Assembly: GCF_002154725.1 (NCBI RefSeq)
Contig: NZ_MTAW01000119.1
Span: forward strand, 62,001 to 126,000
Length of the DNA: 64,000 nucleotides
Direction: 5' to 3'
DNA from: Nostoc sp. 106C
Lineage (GTDB): Bacteria > Cyanobacteriota > Cyanobacteriia > Cyanobacteriales > Nostocaceae
Positions 54,583 to 64,000 of the stretch are shown here, piece after piece. Under the pieces are notes generated by a model. That model was not told where the DNA came from. It was given only the letters and a program-made list of their open reading frames with translations, and made no database searches. The translations under genes and the position numbers were made by a program. Numbering within the stretch: the first letter of the stretch is position 1; the number at the start of each line of letters is the position of its first letter.

Positions 54583-55176
54583 GTGATTCTTTTGTCACAA
54601 ACTGATGCTGATACGGTCTTTAGCCTGATTGAAAATCCTCCTGTAGCAAATGCAAAGTTAAAAGCAGCTTTGAAAAGCACAAGGAATTTTTTAGTGAGAG
54701 CCATTGAATTGCTGGGTAAGCAGCACGATCGAGATTGCTTTGATTGTGGTAATGAAGCACTAAATCAATTTCTTAAACAAACAGCAAGACAGCATATCCA
54801 AAAAGGTATTTCCCGTACTTTTGTTTTAGTTGATACAGAACAGCCAGAGATCGTAATTAGTTTCTTCACATTGACATTATGTGAAGTACGTGTAGACAAA
54901 TTTCCAGCGAAATTCTTCAAGAAATATCCTTCTAAAGTTCCTGGTGTCAAACTGGCAAGATTAGCAGTTGACCAAGCTTATCAGCGACAAGGAATTGGCG
55001 AAGTTTTGATGGTTGAGGCAATGCAGTGTGCTCTAATTGTTGCGGAGAATGCGGGAGGTATTCGCTTATTTGTTGATGCAAAAGATGAAAGTGCAAAAAC
55101 TTACTACTCTCGTTATGGTTTCGTAAGTCTGGAAGATGCATCTTTGGAACTATTTTTGCCATTGTCAGTAATTTAG
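54583..55176 (+). CDS. GNAT toxin (TacT-like) fused to antitoxin C-terminal half
   Basis: The first 37 residues (ILLSQTDADTVFSLIENPPV...) are the toxin-binding half of a DUF1778 antitoxin. From about residue 40, IELLGKQHDRDCFDCGNEAL and the acetyl-CoA motif AYQRQGIGEVLM, with a tyrosine in YYSRYGF, give a GNAT acetyltransferase like TacT, which blocks translation by acetylating charged tRNA. There is no stop between the halves. A GTG at 54694 with AGGA eight bases before it could still start a stand-alone toxin (VRAIELLGKQ). Confidence 0.78.
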   Translation: MILLSQTDADTVFSLIENPPVANAKLKAALKSTRNFLVRAIELLGKQHDRDCFDCGNEALNQFLKQTARQHIQKGISRTFVLVDTEQPEIVISFFTLTLCEVRVDKFPAKFFKKYPSKVPGVKLARLAVDQAYQRQGIGEVLMVEAMQCALIVAENAGGIRLFVDAKDESAKTYYSRYGFVSLEDASLELFLPLSVI

Positions 55177-55203
55177 CAAATCCTTTAATCTCAAAGCTGT
55201 AAT

Positions 55204-57132
55204 TTAAGACTCAATCTCAGCTAACTCCAACCACCTCTCAGTCGCTGTATCAATAGCTTGCTTGAGTGCTTCTACCTGCTCGTACAATTTTTGTACCTGG
55301 CTATAATTTCCTGGCGGTACATTTAATAAAGCTTTTTCTACTTCTGCTTTCTCTACTTCTAACTGAGCAATTTTTCCTTCCAACTTTTCAAACTCTTGCT
55401 TTTCCCAATTTGAGAGTCTGCGTCGCTTTTTATTTTCTGAATCGTTTGGTTGAGATGCAATTTTTTCCACCTCTACCTTGTTAGACTTTTCTTTGATAGC
55501 AGTTTCTTGCTGTGTTGCTTCCTCAGCTTTTTTATAGTCAAGATAAACTGAGTAATTTCCAGGATATTGGCGGAGAATCCCGCCTTCTTCAAAGGCAAAA
55601 ATTGTGTCTATAGTTCTGTCTAAGAAGTAGCGATCGTGGGAAACTACAATTACACAACCTGAAAAATCTTCTAAATAATCTTCTAGGACAGCTAATGTCT
55701 GCACATCTAAATCATTGGTCGGTTCATCTAAAATTAAGACATTGGGTGCACTCATGAGTACGCGTAACAGAAATAACCGCCGTTTTTCCCCACCAGATAG
55801 TTTATGAATTGGTGCATACTGCTGGTTACCAGGAAATAAAAATCGCTCCAGCATTTGCGAAGCAGTAATTTTAGTACCGTCGGCTATTTGCACAAATTCG
55901 CCTTCTTCTTTGATGTAGTCAATCACGCGCTGATTTTCGTTCAAAGCTGTGAGCAATTCTTCAGAATGTTGGTCAAAATAACCGATATGAATTGTCGCAC
56001 CAATTTCTACATTACCCGCATCTGGTTGAACTCGCCCGGTAATCATATCCATTAATGTGGATTTACCTGCACCATTAGCACCGATAATCCCAACTCTGTC
56101 TTCTGGACTAAATTCGTAGGTAAAATCCTTAATTAACGTACGCTCATTGTATGCTTTAGAAATATTGTTGATAGCAATAACTTTTTTGCCAATCCGCCGA
56201 CTAACTGTAGAAATATCTACTTTACCGTTAGCCTGTTTAAACTCAGTTTCTCGCATCGCGTGAACGCGATCGATTCTAGCTTTTTGTTTGGTACTCCGGG
56301 CTTTAGGTCCGCGTTTGAGCCATTCTAATTCTCGGCGTAATACGCCTTGGTGTTTACGTTGAGTACTGACAGCAGATTCTTCAGCTAAAGCCTTCTTTTC
56401 AAGGTAATATGAATAATTACCTGTATAGCTGTAAATATCACCTCGGTCAATTTCGATAATCCGATTGGTGACACGATCCAAAAAGTAGCGATCGTGGGTA
56501 ATTAAAAACAATGCGCCACGATAGCGATTCAAATAACTTTGCAACCACTCCACAGAAAGAGCATCAAGATGGTTTGTTGGCTCATCCATGAGTAAAACAT
56601 CTGGTTCTGATAGCAAAGCTGTTGCTAGAGCAATCCGCTTGCGATAACCTCCAGATAAAGTACCGATGACGGCATTAAAGTCAGAAATACCTAACTTGGT
56701 AAGGATAATTTTGGCGTTTGTTTCTAATTCCCAAGCGCCATTTGCATCCATCCGTTGCATTACTGCTGAAAGACGAGACATCAGCTGACTATCTTCAGGA
56801 TAGTGGGCTAATTTATCGGAAAGTTCTTCATACTCCCGCACTAAAGCCATGTGTTCGCCACTATCGGCAAAAATCTGCTCTAAGACTGTGTGATTTTCGT
56901 CTAAATCTGGCTGTTGGGGCAAATAGATAACTTTAGAACTAGAGTTAACTAAAATTTGACCGCTATCAACTGGTTCTAGCCCAGCGATCATTTTTAATAG
57001 AGTTGATTTACCAGAACCGTTAGTACCAATTAAGCCAACTTTATCAGTAGCATCTAAGCTAAAGTTAGCATCTTTTAAAATTTCTTTGATGCCAAAGTCT
57101 TTATTAACTGATTGGAGGGTAATAATACTCAT
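55204..57132 (-). CDS. ABC-F ATPase, Uup-like, 642 aa
   Basis: Two nucleotide-binding domains lack membrane helices: Walker A GTNGSGKST with LSGGYRKR and GANGAGKST with LSGGEKRR; both have DEPTNHLD or DEPTNDLD. The linker has the ABC-F pattern (KKALAEESAVSTQRKHQGVL). The C-terminus is a coiled coil (residues 555-640), as in Uup, which binds DNA or ribosome. ABC-F proteins act on ribosomes. I place the start at 57132 (MSIITLQSVNKDFG); the longer ATG at 57156 adds eight non-family residues. Confidence 0.88.
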   Translation of the reverse strand: MSIITLQSVNKDFGIKEILKDANFSLDATDKVGLIGTNGSGKSTLLKMIAGLEPVDSGQILVNSSSKVIYLPQQPDLDENHTVLEQIFADSGEHMALVREYEELSDKLAHYPEDSQLMSRLSAVMQRMDANGAWELETNAKIILTKLGISDFNAVIGTLSGGYRKRIALATALLSEPDVLLMDEPTNHLDALSVEWLQSYLNRYRGALFLITHDRYFLDRVTNRIIEIDRGDIYSYTGNYSYYLEKKALAEESAVSTQRKHQGVLRRELEWLKRGPKARSTKQKARIDRVHAMRETEFKQANGKVDISTVSRRIGKKVIAINNISKAYNERTLIKDFTYEFSPEDRVGIIGANGAGKSTLMDMITGRVQPDAGNVEIGATIHIGYFDQHSEELLTALNENQRVIDYIKEEGEFVQIADGTKITASQMLERFLFPGNQQYAPIHKLSGGEKRRLFLLRVLMSAPNVLILDEPTNDLDVQTLAVLEDYLEDFSGCVIVVSHDRYFLDRTIDTIFAFEEGGILRQYPGNYSVYLDYKKAEEATQQETAIKEKSNKVEVEKIASQPNDSENKKRRRLSNWEKQEFEKLEGKIAQLEVEKAEVEKALLNVPPGNYSQVQKLYEQVEALKQAIDTATERWLELAEIES

Positions 57133-57203
57133 AAAAGTTAGTAATTGGTCATGCAAATTTAGTTCGTAGGTAAGGTATTTGCCCTACCTAGAACCGCCAA
57201 ATT

Positions 57204-57620
57204 CTAGATAAATAAATCGAGGGGTAAATGTCCATACATTTCGTTGATTCCCCCAGGATTGTGAGATTGGCAAGAGACTAATACTCCACGATGATGTCCT
57301 GAATAGGAATCGATATAACACAAGCCGTTTTTGCCATTTAATTTGATATAAACCGGACCATCAATTTCGGGTAGATTGCTAGGTACTTCATAGCCCAAAG
57401 CCTGTGAATAAGTTTTCATGGCTAGCTTTCCTTCCTCTGCCGTATCAGCACAAATACCCAAAATTTGATAATCAGTAAGACTGGTGATCAAAATTAATGC
57501 CCGCCTAACTGAAACTTTTTCTGATGGCTTGAGAACAGGAGCAATATCGAGACAGTTGAATTTATTGAGAATTTTTCTGGCGTCTTCAGCCGTGAGATTG
57601 GGATGATTAGGAGTTGACAT
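57204..57620 (-). CDS. DUF1824 family protein, 138 aa
   Basis: The protein starts with LTAEDARKILNKFNCLDI and has the family-like segments LITSLTDYQILGICAD and KTYSQALGYE, then YIKLNGKNGLCYIDSY and HRGVLVSCQS. DUF1824 is restricted mainly to cyanobacteria and plastids. It is soluble and of unknown role. It lies 71 bases upstream of the ABC-F gene on the same strand. Confidence 0.8.
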   Translation of the reverse strand: MSTPNHPNLTAEDARKILNKFNCLDIAPVLKPSEKVSVRRALILITSLTDYQILGICADTAEEGKLAMKTYSQALGYEVPSNLPEIDGPVYIKLNGKNGLCYIDSYSGHHRGVLVSCQSHNPGGINEMYGHLPLDLFI

Positions 57621-57702
57621 GAATCTAGTTTATTGAGGTTCTTGGTGATGATTTTGGATCTGAAGTTGAGATTGCCTACTATACTAAGATGATTTACTCA
57701 AA

Positions 57703-58581
57703 TTAGGGCTGATTTTGAGTATTACCTAGATTGAAAATAAAGGGTACGCTGCTTTTTGCGTCATTACCCATAACTAGAACGTTCGGCATTTGAGCACCGC
57801 CAGTTTTCCAAGCTTCGATCGCTTCCTTTTGCAGCACTAATTGCCCACCTTGGGCTTTGAGAGTTTCTGCCAAGAGCCTTTGAGCCTCCGCCTTACCTTT
57901 AGCACGATTAATTTCTGCTTGTGCTTCCTGTTCTGCTTCTCGCGCTACATAAACGGCTCTTTGCGCTCGCTGTTCAGCGATTTGTTTTTCTTCCACTGCT
58001 TTGGCAAATTCTGGGGAAAAAGTCAAGTCAACTACACTAGTATCCAACACAATTATCCCATATTTATCTAAGCGATCGCCTAAAGCATTATCAAAGTCTT
58101 CCTTCAATTCGCTACGTTTGGTAATTGCTTCTTCTACAGTTCTTCTGGCAGCTGCAATTTTAAATGCTTCTTGCGTTTGCGGTGCAATAATTTTCGAGAC
58201 AATATTTTCTAAAGTACCTTGTTTTCTTCTCACCTCCACTACCTGAGTCGGATCGAGGCGAAAGTTAATGGCAAATCTTGCAGATAAATTTTGTAGATCT
58301 TTCGTAGAACTCTCCGCCGGTACTTCAAATTTTTGCACAGTTAAATCATATACATCTATAAACGAAATGAAGGGTGGTTTTAGGTGGATACCCTCCAGTA
58401 AGGCACCATCTCTCGCTTTACCCAAGATACTGATTACTCCTGCTTGTCCTGGGTTAATAATGATAAACGAATTCAGTCCGATACTCACCAGTATTGCCAA
58501 CAGCACGCCTAAAACTGTGGTTTGCCAATTCGCAAATTGCTGATTTTTCAAGTTTTCATCTCCTTTGTTCTCCGCAAGCAA
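57703..58581 (-). CDS. Prohibitin-like SPFH protein, 292 aa
   Basis: One membrane anchor lies at residues 22-42 (VLGVLLAILVSIGLNSFIII). An SPFH/prohibitin domain covers 43-190 (NPGQAGVISILGKARDGALL). A long Ala/Glu-rich coiled coil (195-245) follows, with KQIAEQRAQRAVYVAREAEQ. It should form membrane rings that hold proteases or organise membranes, as prohibitins do; cyanobacterial homologues exist near thylakoids. Monocistronic. Confidence 0.88.
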   Translation of the reverse strand: MLAENKGDENLKNQQFANWQTTVLGVLLAILVSIGLNSFIIINPGQAGVISILGKARDGALLEGIHLKPPFISFIDVYDLTVQKFEVPAESSTKDLQNLSARFAINFRLDPTQVVEVRRKQGTLENIVSKIIAPQTQEAFKIAAARRTVEEAITKRSELKEDFDNALGDRLDKYGIIVLDTSVVDLTFSPEFAKAVEEKQIAEQRAQRAVYVAREAEQEAQAEINRAKGKAEAQRLLAETLKAQGGQLVLQKEAIEAWKTGGAQMPNVLVMGNDAKSSVPFIFNLGNTQNQP

Positions 58582-58617
58582 CTTCTGTATTATGGTGACA
58601 CGTAGTTAGCTTGAAGA

Positions 58618-58652
58618 GTCATTTGTCATTGGTCATTTGTCATTTGTTAGTG
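58618..58652. repeat. GTCATTN heptamer array
   Basis: Five 7-base units run in tandem: GTCATTT, GTCATTG, GTCATTT, GTCATTT, GTTAGTG. A C-rich CCCCACACT-type tract follows at about 58739-58790 and recurs near 63470-63500. These are typical short tandem repeats of heterocystous cyanobacteria. Confidence 0.75.
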
Positions 58653-58825
58653 GTCAAGCTCAAACTTTCAGGCTAGTCTCGTTCACCGAGCTAAAAGCCT
58701 CAAAAGGCATCATCAATTTATAATGCAGTTTGTCTCCCTTCCCTCATCTCCCACACTCCCCACACTCCCCACACTTCCTCATCCCCTCTCGTGGTAATAT
58801 CAATTGCACGTGACTGAGACTAACT

Positions 58826-60634
58826 GTGGCTACAGCATCTAAATCTCATCAGGTATCAAGAAAACGTAGACATTCTGTGCATCCCCTCCAGCGTCTGTTT
58901 GATTATGGGCATCAGTATCGTCAACAAATTTGGCTAGCAACTGGTGCTTCGATTTTAAATAAACTTTTTGACTTAGCACCACCGGCATTAGTGGGGATTG
59001 CCGTAGATGTGGTAGTTAAGAAACAAGATTCGATTATTGCTCAGTTAGGAATCAAGGATATCTTTGGGCAATTTTTAATTCTTTCTTTAATCACCGTCAT
59101 TACTTGGATACTAGAATCGACTTTTGAGTATCGCTACAAGTTGATTTGGCGCAACTTGGCGCAAAATATTCAGCATAACTTGCGTCTGGATGCATACAAA
59201 CACCTTCAAGAGTTGGAGTTAGCTTATTTTGAAGAACGTAGCACTGGCGGTTTAATGTCCATCCTCAGTGATGATGTTAACCAATTAGAGCGCTTTTTGG
59301 ATGTGGGAGCAAACGACATCATCCAGGTAGTCACAACTATTGTAGTAGTTGGCGGTGGCTTCTTTATTTTGGCTCCCAATATAGCTTGGATGGCAATCAT
59401 ACCTATACCTTTTATTCTTTGGGGTTCGGTAGCTTTTCAGAAATTGCTAGCGCCGCGTTACGCCGATGTGCGGGAAAAAGTCGGTTTAATCAATGGACGG
59501 TTATCTAATAATCTGAGCGGGATCACTACGATCAAAAGTTTCACAGCCGAAGATTATGAGTCGGCGCGGGTGGCGGTGGAAAGTAACGCCTATCGCCAGA
59601 GTAACGTCAAAGCGATCGCACTTTCTGCGGCTTTTATCCCTTTAATTCGGATGCTGATTTTGGCAGCTTTTACAGTATTGCTGCTATTTGGCGGTATGGA
59701 AGCAGTCGCCGGGAGAATTTCTGTTGGTGCTTACAGTTCATTAGTATTCTTAGTTCAGCTTTTACTCTGGCCCTTAACTAGATTAGGCGATACCTTCGAT
59801 TTATATCAACGGGCAATGGCTTCTACTAATCGCATCATGGATTTGTTGGATACTCCTATTGCAATTCATCCAGGAAATATCGCCTTACCTGTTGAGACAG
59901 TACGAGGAGAAGTGGAATTTAAAAATGTGACTTTTGCTTATAAAGATAGATTACCAGTAGTGAAAAATCTGTCTTTGCAAATTCCGGCAGGTAATACCAT
60001 TGCGATTGTGGGTTCCACTGGTTCCGGTAAAAGCACGTTAGTCAAACTTTTGTTGCGATTTTACGAATTGCGCACCGGCAGCATTACTTTGGATGGTATT
60101 GAGCTACAAAACTTAAACTTGCGGGATTTACGCCGCTGTATTGGTTTAGTCAGTCAAGATGTATTTTTATTTCATGGTACTGTCGCAGAGAATATTGCAT
60201 ACGGCAGCTTTGATGCGACAGAACAAGAAATCATCATGGCAGCTAAGGTAGCTGAGGCACACGAATTTATTACTCACCTGCCCCAAGGTTATGAGACAAT
60301 CGTCGGGGAGCGAGGGCAAAAGTTGTCTGGTGGACAACGACAAAGAATTGCGATCGCGCGTGCAGTATTGAAAAATCCGCCAATTTTGATCTTAGATGAA
60401 GCGACCTCGGCGGTAGATAATGAAACAGAAGCCGCAATTCAGCGATCGCTGGAACGAATTACAGTCAATAGAACCACAATTGCGATCGCTCATCGTCTTT
60501 CTACTATTCGCAATGCCAATTGCATTTATGTCATGGAACATGGAAAACTAGTAGAGTCCGGAACCCATGAACAATTGCTAGAGGAAGATGGTATTTACGC
60601 TAGTCTCTGGCGTGTCCAAAGTGGTTTGAGATAA
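58826..60634 (+). CDS. ABC exporter half-transporter, 602 aa
   Basis: Residues 30-335 form six membrane helices; the C-terminal domain has Walker [10 protein letters not shown], signature KLSGGQRQR, Walker [13 protein letters not shown] and switch AHRLST. It is an MsbA-like or lipid/drug exporter that works as a dimer. The start is GTG at 58826 ([10 protein letters not shown]). It is followed 50 bases on by the CcmS-like gene. The substrate is unknown. Confidence 0.88.
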   Translation: MATASKSHQVSRKRRHSVHPLQRLFDYGHQYRQQIWLATGASILNKLFDLAPPALVGIAVDVVVKKQDSIIAQLGIKDIFGQFLILSLITVITWILESTFEYRYKLIWRNLAQNIQHNLRLDAYKHLQELELAYFEERSTGGLMSILSDDVNQLERFLDVGANDIIQVVTTIVVVGGGFFILAPNIAWMAIIPIPFILWGSVAFQKLLAPRYADVREKVGLINGRLSNNLSGITTIKSFTAEDYESARVAVESNAYRQSNVKAIALSAAFIPLIRMLILAAFTVLLLFGGMEAVAGRISVGAYSSLVFLVQLLLWPLTRLGDTFDLYQRAMASTNRIMDLLDTPIAIHPGNIALPVETVRGEVEFKNVTFAYKDRLPVVKNLSLQIPAGNTIAIVGSTGSGKSTLVKLLLRFYELRTGSITLDGIELQNLNLRDLRRCIGLVSQDVFLFHGTVAENIAYGSFDATEQEIIMAAKVAEAHEFITHLPQGYETIVGERGQKLSGGQRQRIAIARAVLKNPPILILDEATSAVDNETEAAIQRSLERITVNRTTIAIAHRLSTIRNANCIYVMEHGKLVESGTHEQLLEEDGIYASLWRVQSGLR

Positions 60635-60684
60635 CTCAGAGATTCTCTGTCTTTTAATTACGAATTATCAATTACGAATTATTT

Positions 60685-61113
60685 ATGTTTTTTGGTAGTA
60701 CTCAGCCGGAATCAGCAGATAGTAAGTGGCGTGGCCAATTGGATAGATTTGTCAAAGCAAATCAACAAGAATTAGCGGCGCTATTTTGGGGATTATGGTT
60801 AGCAAATGGTAATAGCCTGGGTACTATCGGCATTGATTTACAACCAGCGCCGCATTTTGTTTATTGTCCTAAAGATGAGATAGAGAAATTAAATAGTAAA
60901 GTTGAAAATCGGCTGCAAGAAATATTAGGAATTGTCGAGAATCACAAACCAGAAGTTGAAGTTGTGATGATTGGTATTGGTAAAGGTGAAATTAAGTTAA
61001 TTCAGTTTGCACCAGAACCAGCACCACCCACTTGTTTTGAGCAAGTTGGTAAAGATGTCGATGGGTTATTGGAATTGTTAGAACAGCGGATGAGTGAGCA
61101 GATTGGTGTTTAA
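60685..61113 (+). CDS. ccmS: CcmS-like beta-carboxysome assembly chaperone, 142 aa
   Basis: The sequence (MFFGSTQPESADSKWRGQLD start; LAALFWGLWLANGN; GTIGIDLQPAPHFVYCPK; EVVMIGIGKGEIKLIQFAPE) agrees with what I recall of the cyanobacterial CcmS family, which helps carboxysome shell assembly by binding CcmK1. It has no signal peptide. No carboxysome genes are adjacent. The call is from memory of the family and should be confirmed; otherwise it is a conserved cyanobacterial hypothetical. Confidence 0.6.
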   Translation: MFFGSTQPESADSKWRGQLDRFVKANQQELAALFWGLWLANGNSLGTIGIDLQPAPHFVYCPKDEIEKLNSKVENRLQEILGIVENHKPEVEVVMIGIGKGEIKLIQFAPEPAPPTCFEQVGKDVDGLLELLEQRMSEQIGV

Positions 61114-61288
61114 CGCAGAGTTGCGCAGAGGTGTGTAGAGAAAAAGCTCTCTATTTAAGGGGTAGCTATAAAATCCTAATTTTAGATAAATAGTGTTTAC
61201 ACGGGAGAAAATACGCTTTTTGGGGAAAGCTAACTAATATGACGGGTGATAAAGTACCCGTCTGATTTACCCAATGCTGTAAACCGTT

Positions 61289-61906
61289 ATGAAACAGATA
61301 AAAAATAAAGTTACTAATAAATTGGAGCGTTTATTAGAACAAAGTTTAATACCTCGCATGGTACGGTGGAGTGAATACTTAGAACCTAAGATCAGACATT
61401 ATAAACATCAGAAACTGAAGGATCAATTGCAGCTTTGTGGTTTAGGTGTTCGGTTTAAGCGAGATATTATAGTTAATTACCCGCAAAATATATCTTTGGG
61501 AAATAAAGTATATATTGGACAAAATGTTTTATTGGATGGTCGTGGTGGAATCACGATTGGGGATAATACCACAGTAGGATTTAACGTTGTTATCCTCTCT
61601 GCAAACCATGACTATCAAAGTAACGACCTTCCCTATGAACATAACGTCTATATTCATAAACCTATAGTTATCGGTTGCAATGTTTGGATTGGCGGAAATG
61701 TCCTAATTATTCCAGGAGTCACGATTGGGGATGGTGCAATTGTAGCAGCTGGTACTGTTGTAACGGCTAATGTTGAACCCTTAGCAATTGTAGGAAATCA
61801 ACCTATGAGAACAATCAAATACCGCGATCGAGAACACTATGAACGACTAGCTCGTGAGCAAAGCAAAACTGAAGTATTAACTAATAATTTTGATAATCAA
61901 CTCTAA
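61289..61906 (+). CDS. Hexapeptide-repeat acyltransferase, 205 aa
   Basis: From about residue 70 the chain follows hexapeptide-repeat pattern of a left-handed beta helix (LGNKVYIGQNVLLDG, IGDNTTVGFNVVI). Catalytic H is in SANHDYQSND. IGCNVWIGGNVLIIPGVTIG and DGAIVAAGTVVT match maltose/colanic acid acetyltransferase-type enzymes. It should move acetyl or another acyl group from CoA to a sugar. The N-terminal 60 residues are helical and basic. It is convergent with the P450 gene. Confidence 0.85.
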   Translation: MKQIKNKVTNKLERLLEQSLIPRMVRWSEYLEPKIRHYKHQKLKDQLQLCGLGVRFKRDIIVNYPQNISLGNKVYIGQNVLLDGRGGITIGDNTTVGFNVVILSANHDYQSNDLPYEHNVYIHKPIVIGCNVWIGGNVLIIPGVTIGDGAIVAAGTVVTANVEPLAIVGNQPMRTIKYRDREHYERLAREQSKTEVLTNNFDNQL

Positions 61907-61921
61907 ATATAGAGCATTGAA

Positions 61922-61965
61922 AAATTTCCCCCTTTCAAAAATAAATTGAAATTCTGGGGGAATTT
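61922..61965. terminator. Bidirectional terminator
   Basis: AAATT and CCCCC (61922-61932, one bulged T) pair with GGGGG and AATTT (61956-61965) between two convergent genes. A and T runs on both sides fit a shared terminator. Confidence 0.6.
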
Positions 61966-61974
61966 GTTTCTTAC

Positions 61975-63354
61975 TTACACCACTACTGGCGTACTTGCAC
62001 GCTTTACTTGCGGTCTTGCAATCATCCGCATTCCTGCGGGTGGGGCGACAGTTAAACCACGACGCACAGGATTTACAGGACGCTTGTTGAGCAATGAAAC
62101 TTGAAAATGCGACAGAATTGTTGCTAAGACGATTTTCATTTCATACTGAGCAAATGCTAAACCGATACAGCGACGATTACCACCACCAAAAGGTAAATAT
62201 TCGTATGAAGAAAACTGCCTTTCTAAAAAGCGTTCTGGTTTGAATTGTTTTGGATTTGGATAAACTTCTGGGCGATGATGTGCTAAGTAAATACCGGGAA
62301 TAATTACATTTCCTTCAGGAATGTTGTAGCCCGTAATTTCAATTGGGGATTTGACAATCCGTGGTACACCATTCATCACAATTGGATAAATCCGCAAGGT
62401 TTCCTGACAAACTGCTGTCAAATAAGGTAACTTGGCAATGCTACTCGGGTCTGAGTTGATACTAATAGTATCCAGTTCTCGCAGCAACTTTTCACGCACT
62501 TCTGGTAACTGGTCAATCCAGTAAAAAGCCCAAGTTAATGCAGAAGCAGTAGTTTCATGTCCTGCAACTAACAATGTCATTAATTCATCACGCAATTCTA
62601 TATCAGACATTGGTTGCCCATCGTTATAACGAGCAGCCATCATTAAACTGAGGATATCTTGCCGATGTTGCTGAGTTTCAGTGCGACGTTCTTTAATCAG
62701 TGCATAAATAAGTCGATCAATTTGCTGTATTAAGCGAATTACTCGACCCCACGGACTCCACGCACCTAAATCTTTTCGTAAGAAGTTAAAAATTAAGGCG
62801 GTGGACATTAAGGGCGTACCCATGAAATCTAATAGAGAAGATAGCAAATGCTGAAGTTCTTGAAAACGCTGTCCTTCATCTAAGCCAAACACCACCCGTA
62901 AAATGACGCGCAAAGTGATTTCTTGCATCGAACTACGGATATTGAAAGGTCTGTCTATATTCCATTCATTGCTTACCTGCTCAGTTATTTGACGAATGTC
63001 TTCACCGTAGGCGCGCATTCTTTCCCCATGAAAGGGAGGAGTTAGTAATTGACGCTGGCGCTGATGGCGATCGCCATCCAGTAAAATTAAAGAGTTGTCA
63101 CCCAGTAAAAATCCTAAACCCCCATTACCTGTCCCAGAAGCAAAATGCTTAGGATCGGCAGTAAAAATCTGTTCTAGTGCTTCAGGTTGGCTAAAGTAGA
63201 TAATATGAGTATCTTTGCTACCCCAAATAGTAAAGCGATCGCCATAAATTTTGGCAAAATCTTCGACGTATTTCACTGGCTGAGTAATAAACTTTACCAA
63301 CCGCAAAAAGCGCGACATTCGAGGGCCATCCGGTAGGCTGTTAGTGACTGTCAT
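61975..63354 (-). CDS. Cytochrome P450, CYP110-like, 459 aa
   Basis: Motifs are complete: I-helix AGHETTAS, K-helix ETLR, and the heme loop FGGGNRRCIG with the ligating cysteine near residue 402. PERF precedes the heme loop. The N-terminus has no membrane anchor, so it is soluble. The overall pattern fits CYP110, a cyanobacterial family that hydroxylates fatty acids, alkanes or terpenes. Electron donors are not encoded nearby. The start is ATG at 63354. It is monocistronic. Confidence 0.9.
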   Translation of the reverse strand: MTVTNSLPDGPRMSRFLRLVKFITQPVKYVEDFAKIYGDRFTIWGSKDTHIIYFSQPEALEQIFTADPKHFASGTGNGGLGFLLGDNSLILLDGDRHQRQRQLLTPPFHGERMRAYGEDIRQITEQVSNEWNIDRPFNIRSSMQEITLRVILRVVFGLDEGQRFQELQHLLSSLLDFMGTPLMSTALIFNFLRKDLGAWSPWGRVIRLIQQIDRLIYALIKERRTETQQHRQDILSLMMAARYNDGQPMSDIELRDELMTLLVAGHETTASALTWAFYWIDQLPEVREKLLRELDTISINSDPSSIAKLPYLTAVCQETLRIYPIVMNGVPRIVKSPIEITGYNIPEGNVIIPGIYLAHHRPEVYPNPKQFKPERFLERQFSSYEYLPFGGGNRRCIGLAFAQYEMKIVLATILSHFQVSLLNKRPVNPVRRGLTVAPPAGMRMIARPQVKRASTPVVV

Positions 63355-63595
63355 ATCAACACAGATGATGAGTTCCGGATTTTATTGTGACAAGTTTTTC
63401 GATGATTGACAGTCAATGGGCATTTGTCATTTGTCATCAGTCAAGGATCAATGGTTATTATTTATTTCTCCCCACACTTCCCACCCTCCCCACACTCCCC
63501 CATCTCCTATTTCCCGATTGTAAGCAAGTGTTAGCAAAATAAGTCTTGGAGGCACAAAGCAGTATATTCTTGTATGGCAGCGTCGGAAGTAAGCA

Positions 63596-64000
63596 GTGCC
63601 AAAGATCATCGCTATACTCAACGGTAAAGGAGGCGTCGGTAAAACGACTACCGCAGTCAATCTGGCTGCAAACTTTGCCCAAGAACAAAAGGTGATTCTG
63701 ATTGACGCAGATATTCAAGGATCTGCCAGTTGGTGGTTTGGGCGTAATCAGAATGGTATGGGATTTGATCTGTCTCAAGAAACCAATCCAAAACTTTTAA
63801 GTGATTTAACAAAGCTAACAGGTTACGATTTAGTAGTAGTGGATACGCCTCCGGCGCTGCGCTCTGAAGCATTGGCGACGGTAGTAGCGATCGCAGATTA
63901 TCTGGTTTTACCTACACCCCCAGCAGCAATGGATCTAGCTGTTCTAGTTGAGACAGTCAGAAAAGCTGTCACTCCTGTGGGAGTTACTCACCGGGTGCTG
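63596..64000 (+). CDS. ParA-family ATPase, partial (runs off window)
   Basis: The GTG at 63596 opens a frame of 135 codons that has no stop before the window end. It has the deviant Walker [11 protein letters not shown], Walker A' [13 protein letters not shown] and Walker B VVVDTPP. Such ParA/MinD-like ATPases segregate plasmids, chromosomes or carboxysomes. No parB is seen within the window. The short form with [10 protein letters not shown] is common in cyanobacterial chromosomes; the role here is undecided. Confidence 0.88.
   Translation, partial: MPKIIAILNGKGGVGKTTTAVNLAANFAQEQKVILIDADIQGSASWWFGRNQNGMGFDLSQETNPKLLSDLTKLTGYDLVVVDTPPALRSEALATVVAIADYLVLPTPPAAMDLAVLVETVRKAVTPVGVTHRVL

Overview
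The window reads as chromosome of a filamentous, heterocyst-forming cyanobacterium (Nostocales). The HIP1 octamer GCGATCGC is scattered throughout. Short tandem heptamer repeats (GTCATTN, CCTTGTC types) occur between genes. Several families are cyanobacterial: PsaJ, a TxlA/HCF164 thioredoxin, a CcmS-like carboxysome chaperone, DUF1824, a CYP110-like P450, a fused ModBC transporter and HepA/HepC-like envelope polysaccharide proteins. All assignments come from reading the sequence; no database search was run.

Bases 1-1,200 hold a small dispersed repeat, a broken DUF3616-like gene and a NIL-domain ferredoxin. Bases 1,239-17,276 form an accessory island. Its left half is a minus-strand run of fibre-like and hypothetical proteins, including a 749-residue collagen-like protein. 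A catalytic-core-only tyrosine recombinase lies at 8,189. The right half has small mobile-element proteins, a winged-helix replication-like protein, a ribbon-helix-helix gene with a possible -1 frameshift extension, four 21-bp iteron-like repeats, and an IS110-like DEDD recombinase. About 270 bases of densely hairpinned non-coding DNA precede that recombinase and resemble a bridge-RNA locus. No capsid, portal, terminase, relaxase or conjugation gene is visible.

Bases 17,378-36,723 are mostly core or regulatory: txlA, an SDR, a lone psaJ too short for routine gene calling, a metal ABC importer (binding protein, ATPase, permease), a MASE1 hybrid histidine kinase followed by a receiver-kinase, molybdate uptake (modA, modBC), a GC-richer PRISE-like reductase divergent from a FabG-like reductase, a DUF937 protein and a pentapeptide protein.

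Bases 37,196-52,004 are an exopolysaccharide locus: a chain-length/tyrosine-kinase protein, two near-identical tandem glycosyltransferases, a HepA-like exporter and a GT2 on the minus strand. A 1.24-kb AT-rich gap separates these from a plus-strand series: HepC-like priming transferase, methyltransferase, GT4, Wzy-like polymerase, GT2, GT4. Together they could start, build, modify, polymerise and export a surface or heterocyst-envelope polysaccharide.

Bases 52,146-64,000 are mixed housekeeping: purT, a toxin-antitoxin locus whose antitoxin is split by a stop and joined to the GNAT toxin, an ABC-F protein, DUF1824, a prohibitin-like protein, an ABC exporter, CcmS-like protein, a hexapeptide acyltransferase, a P450 and a ParA-type ATPase cut by the window end. 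The observations most worth following are the hairpin RNA plus IS110-like enzyme, the RHH frameshift, the iterons, and the split/fused toxin-antitoxin pair.
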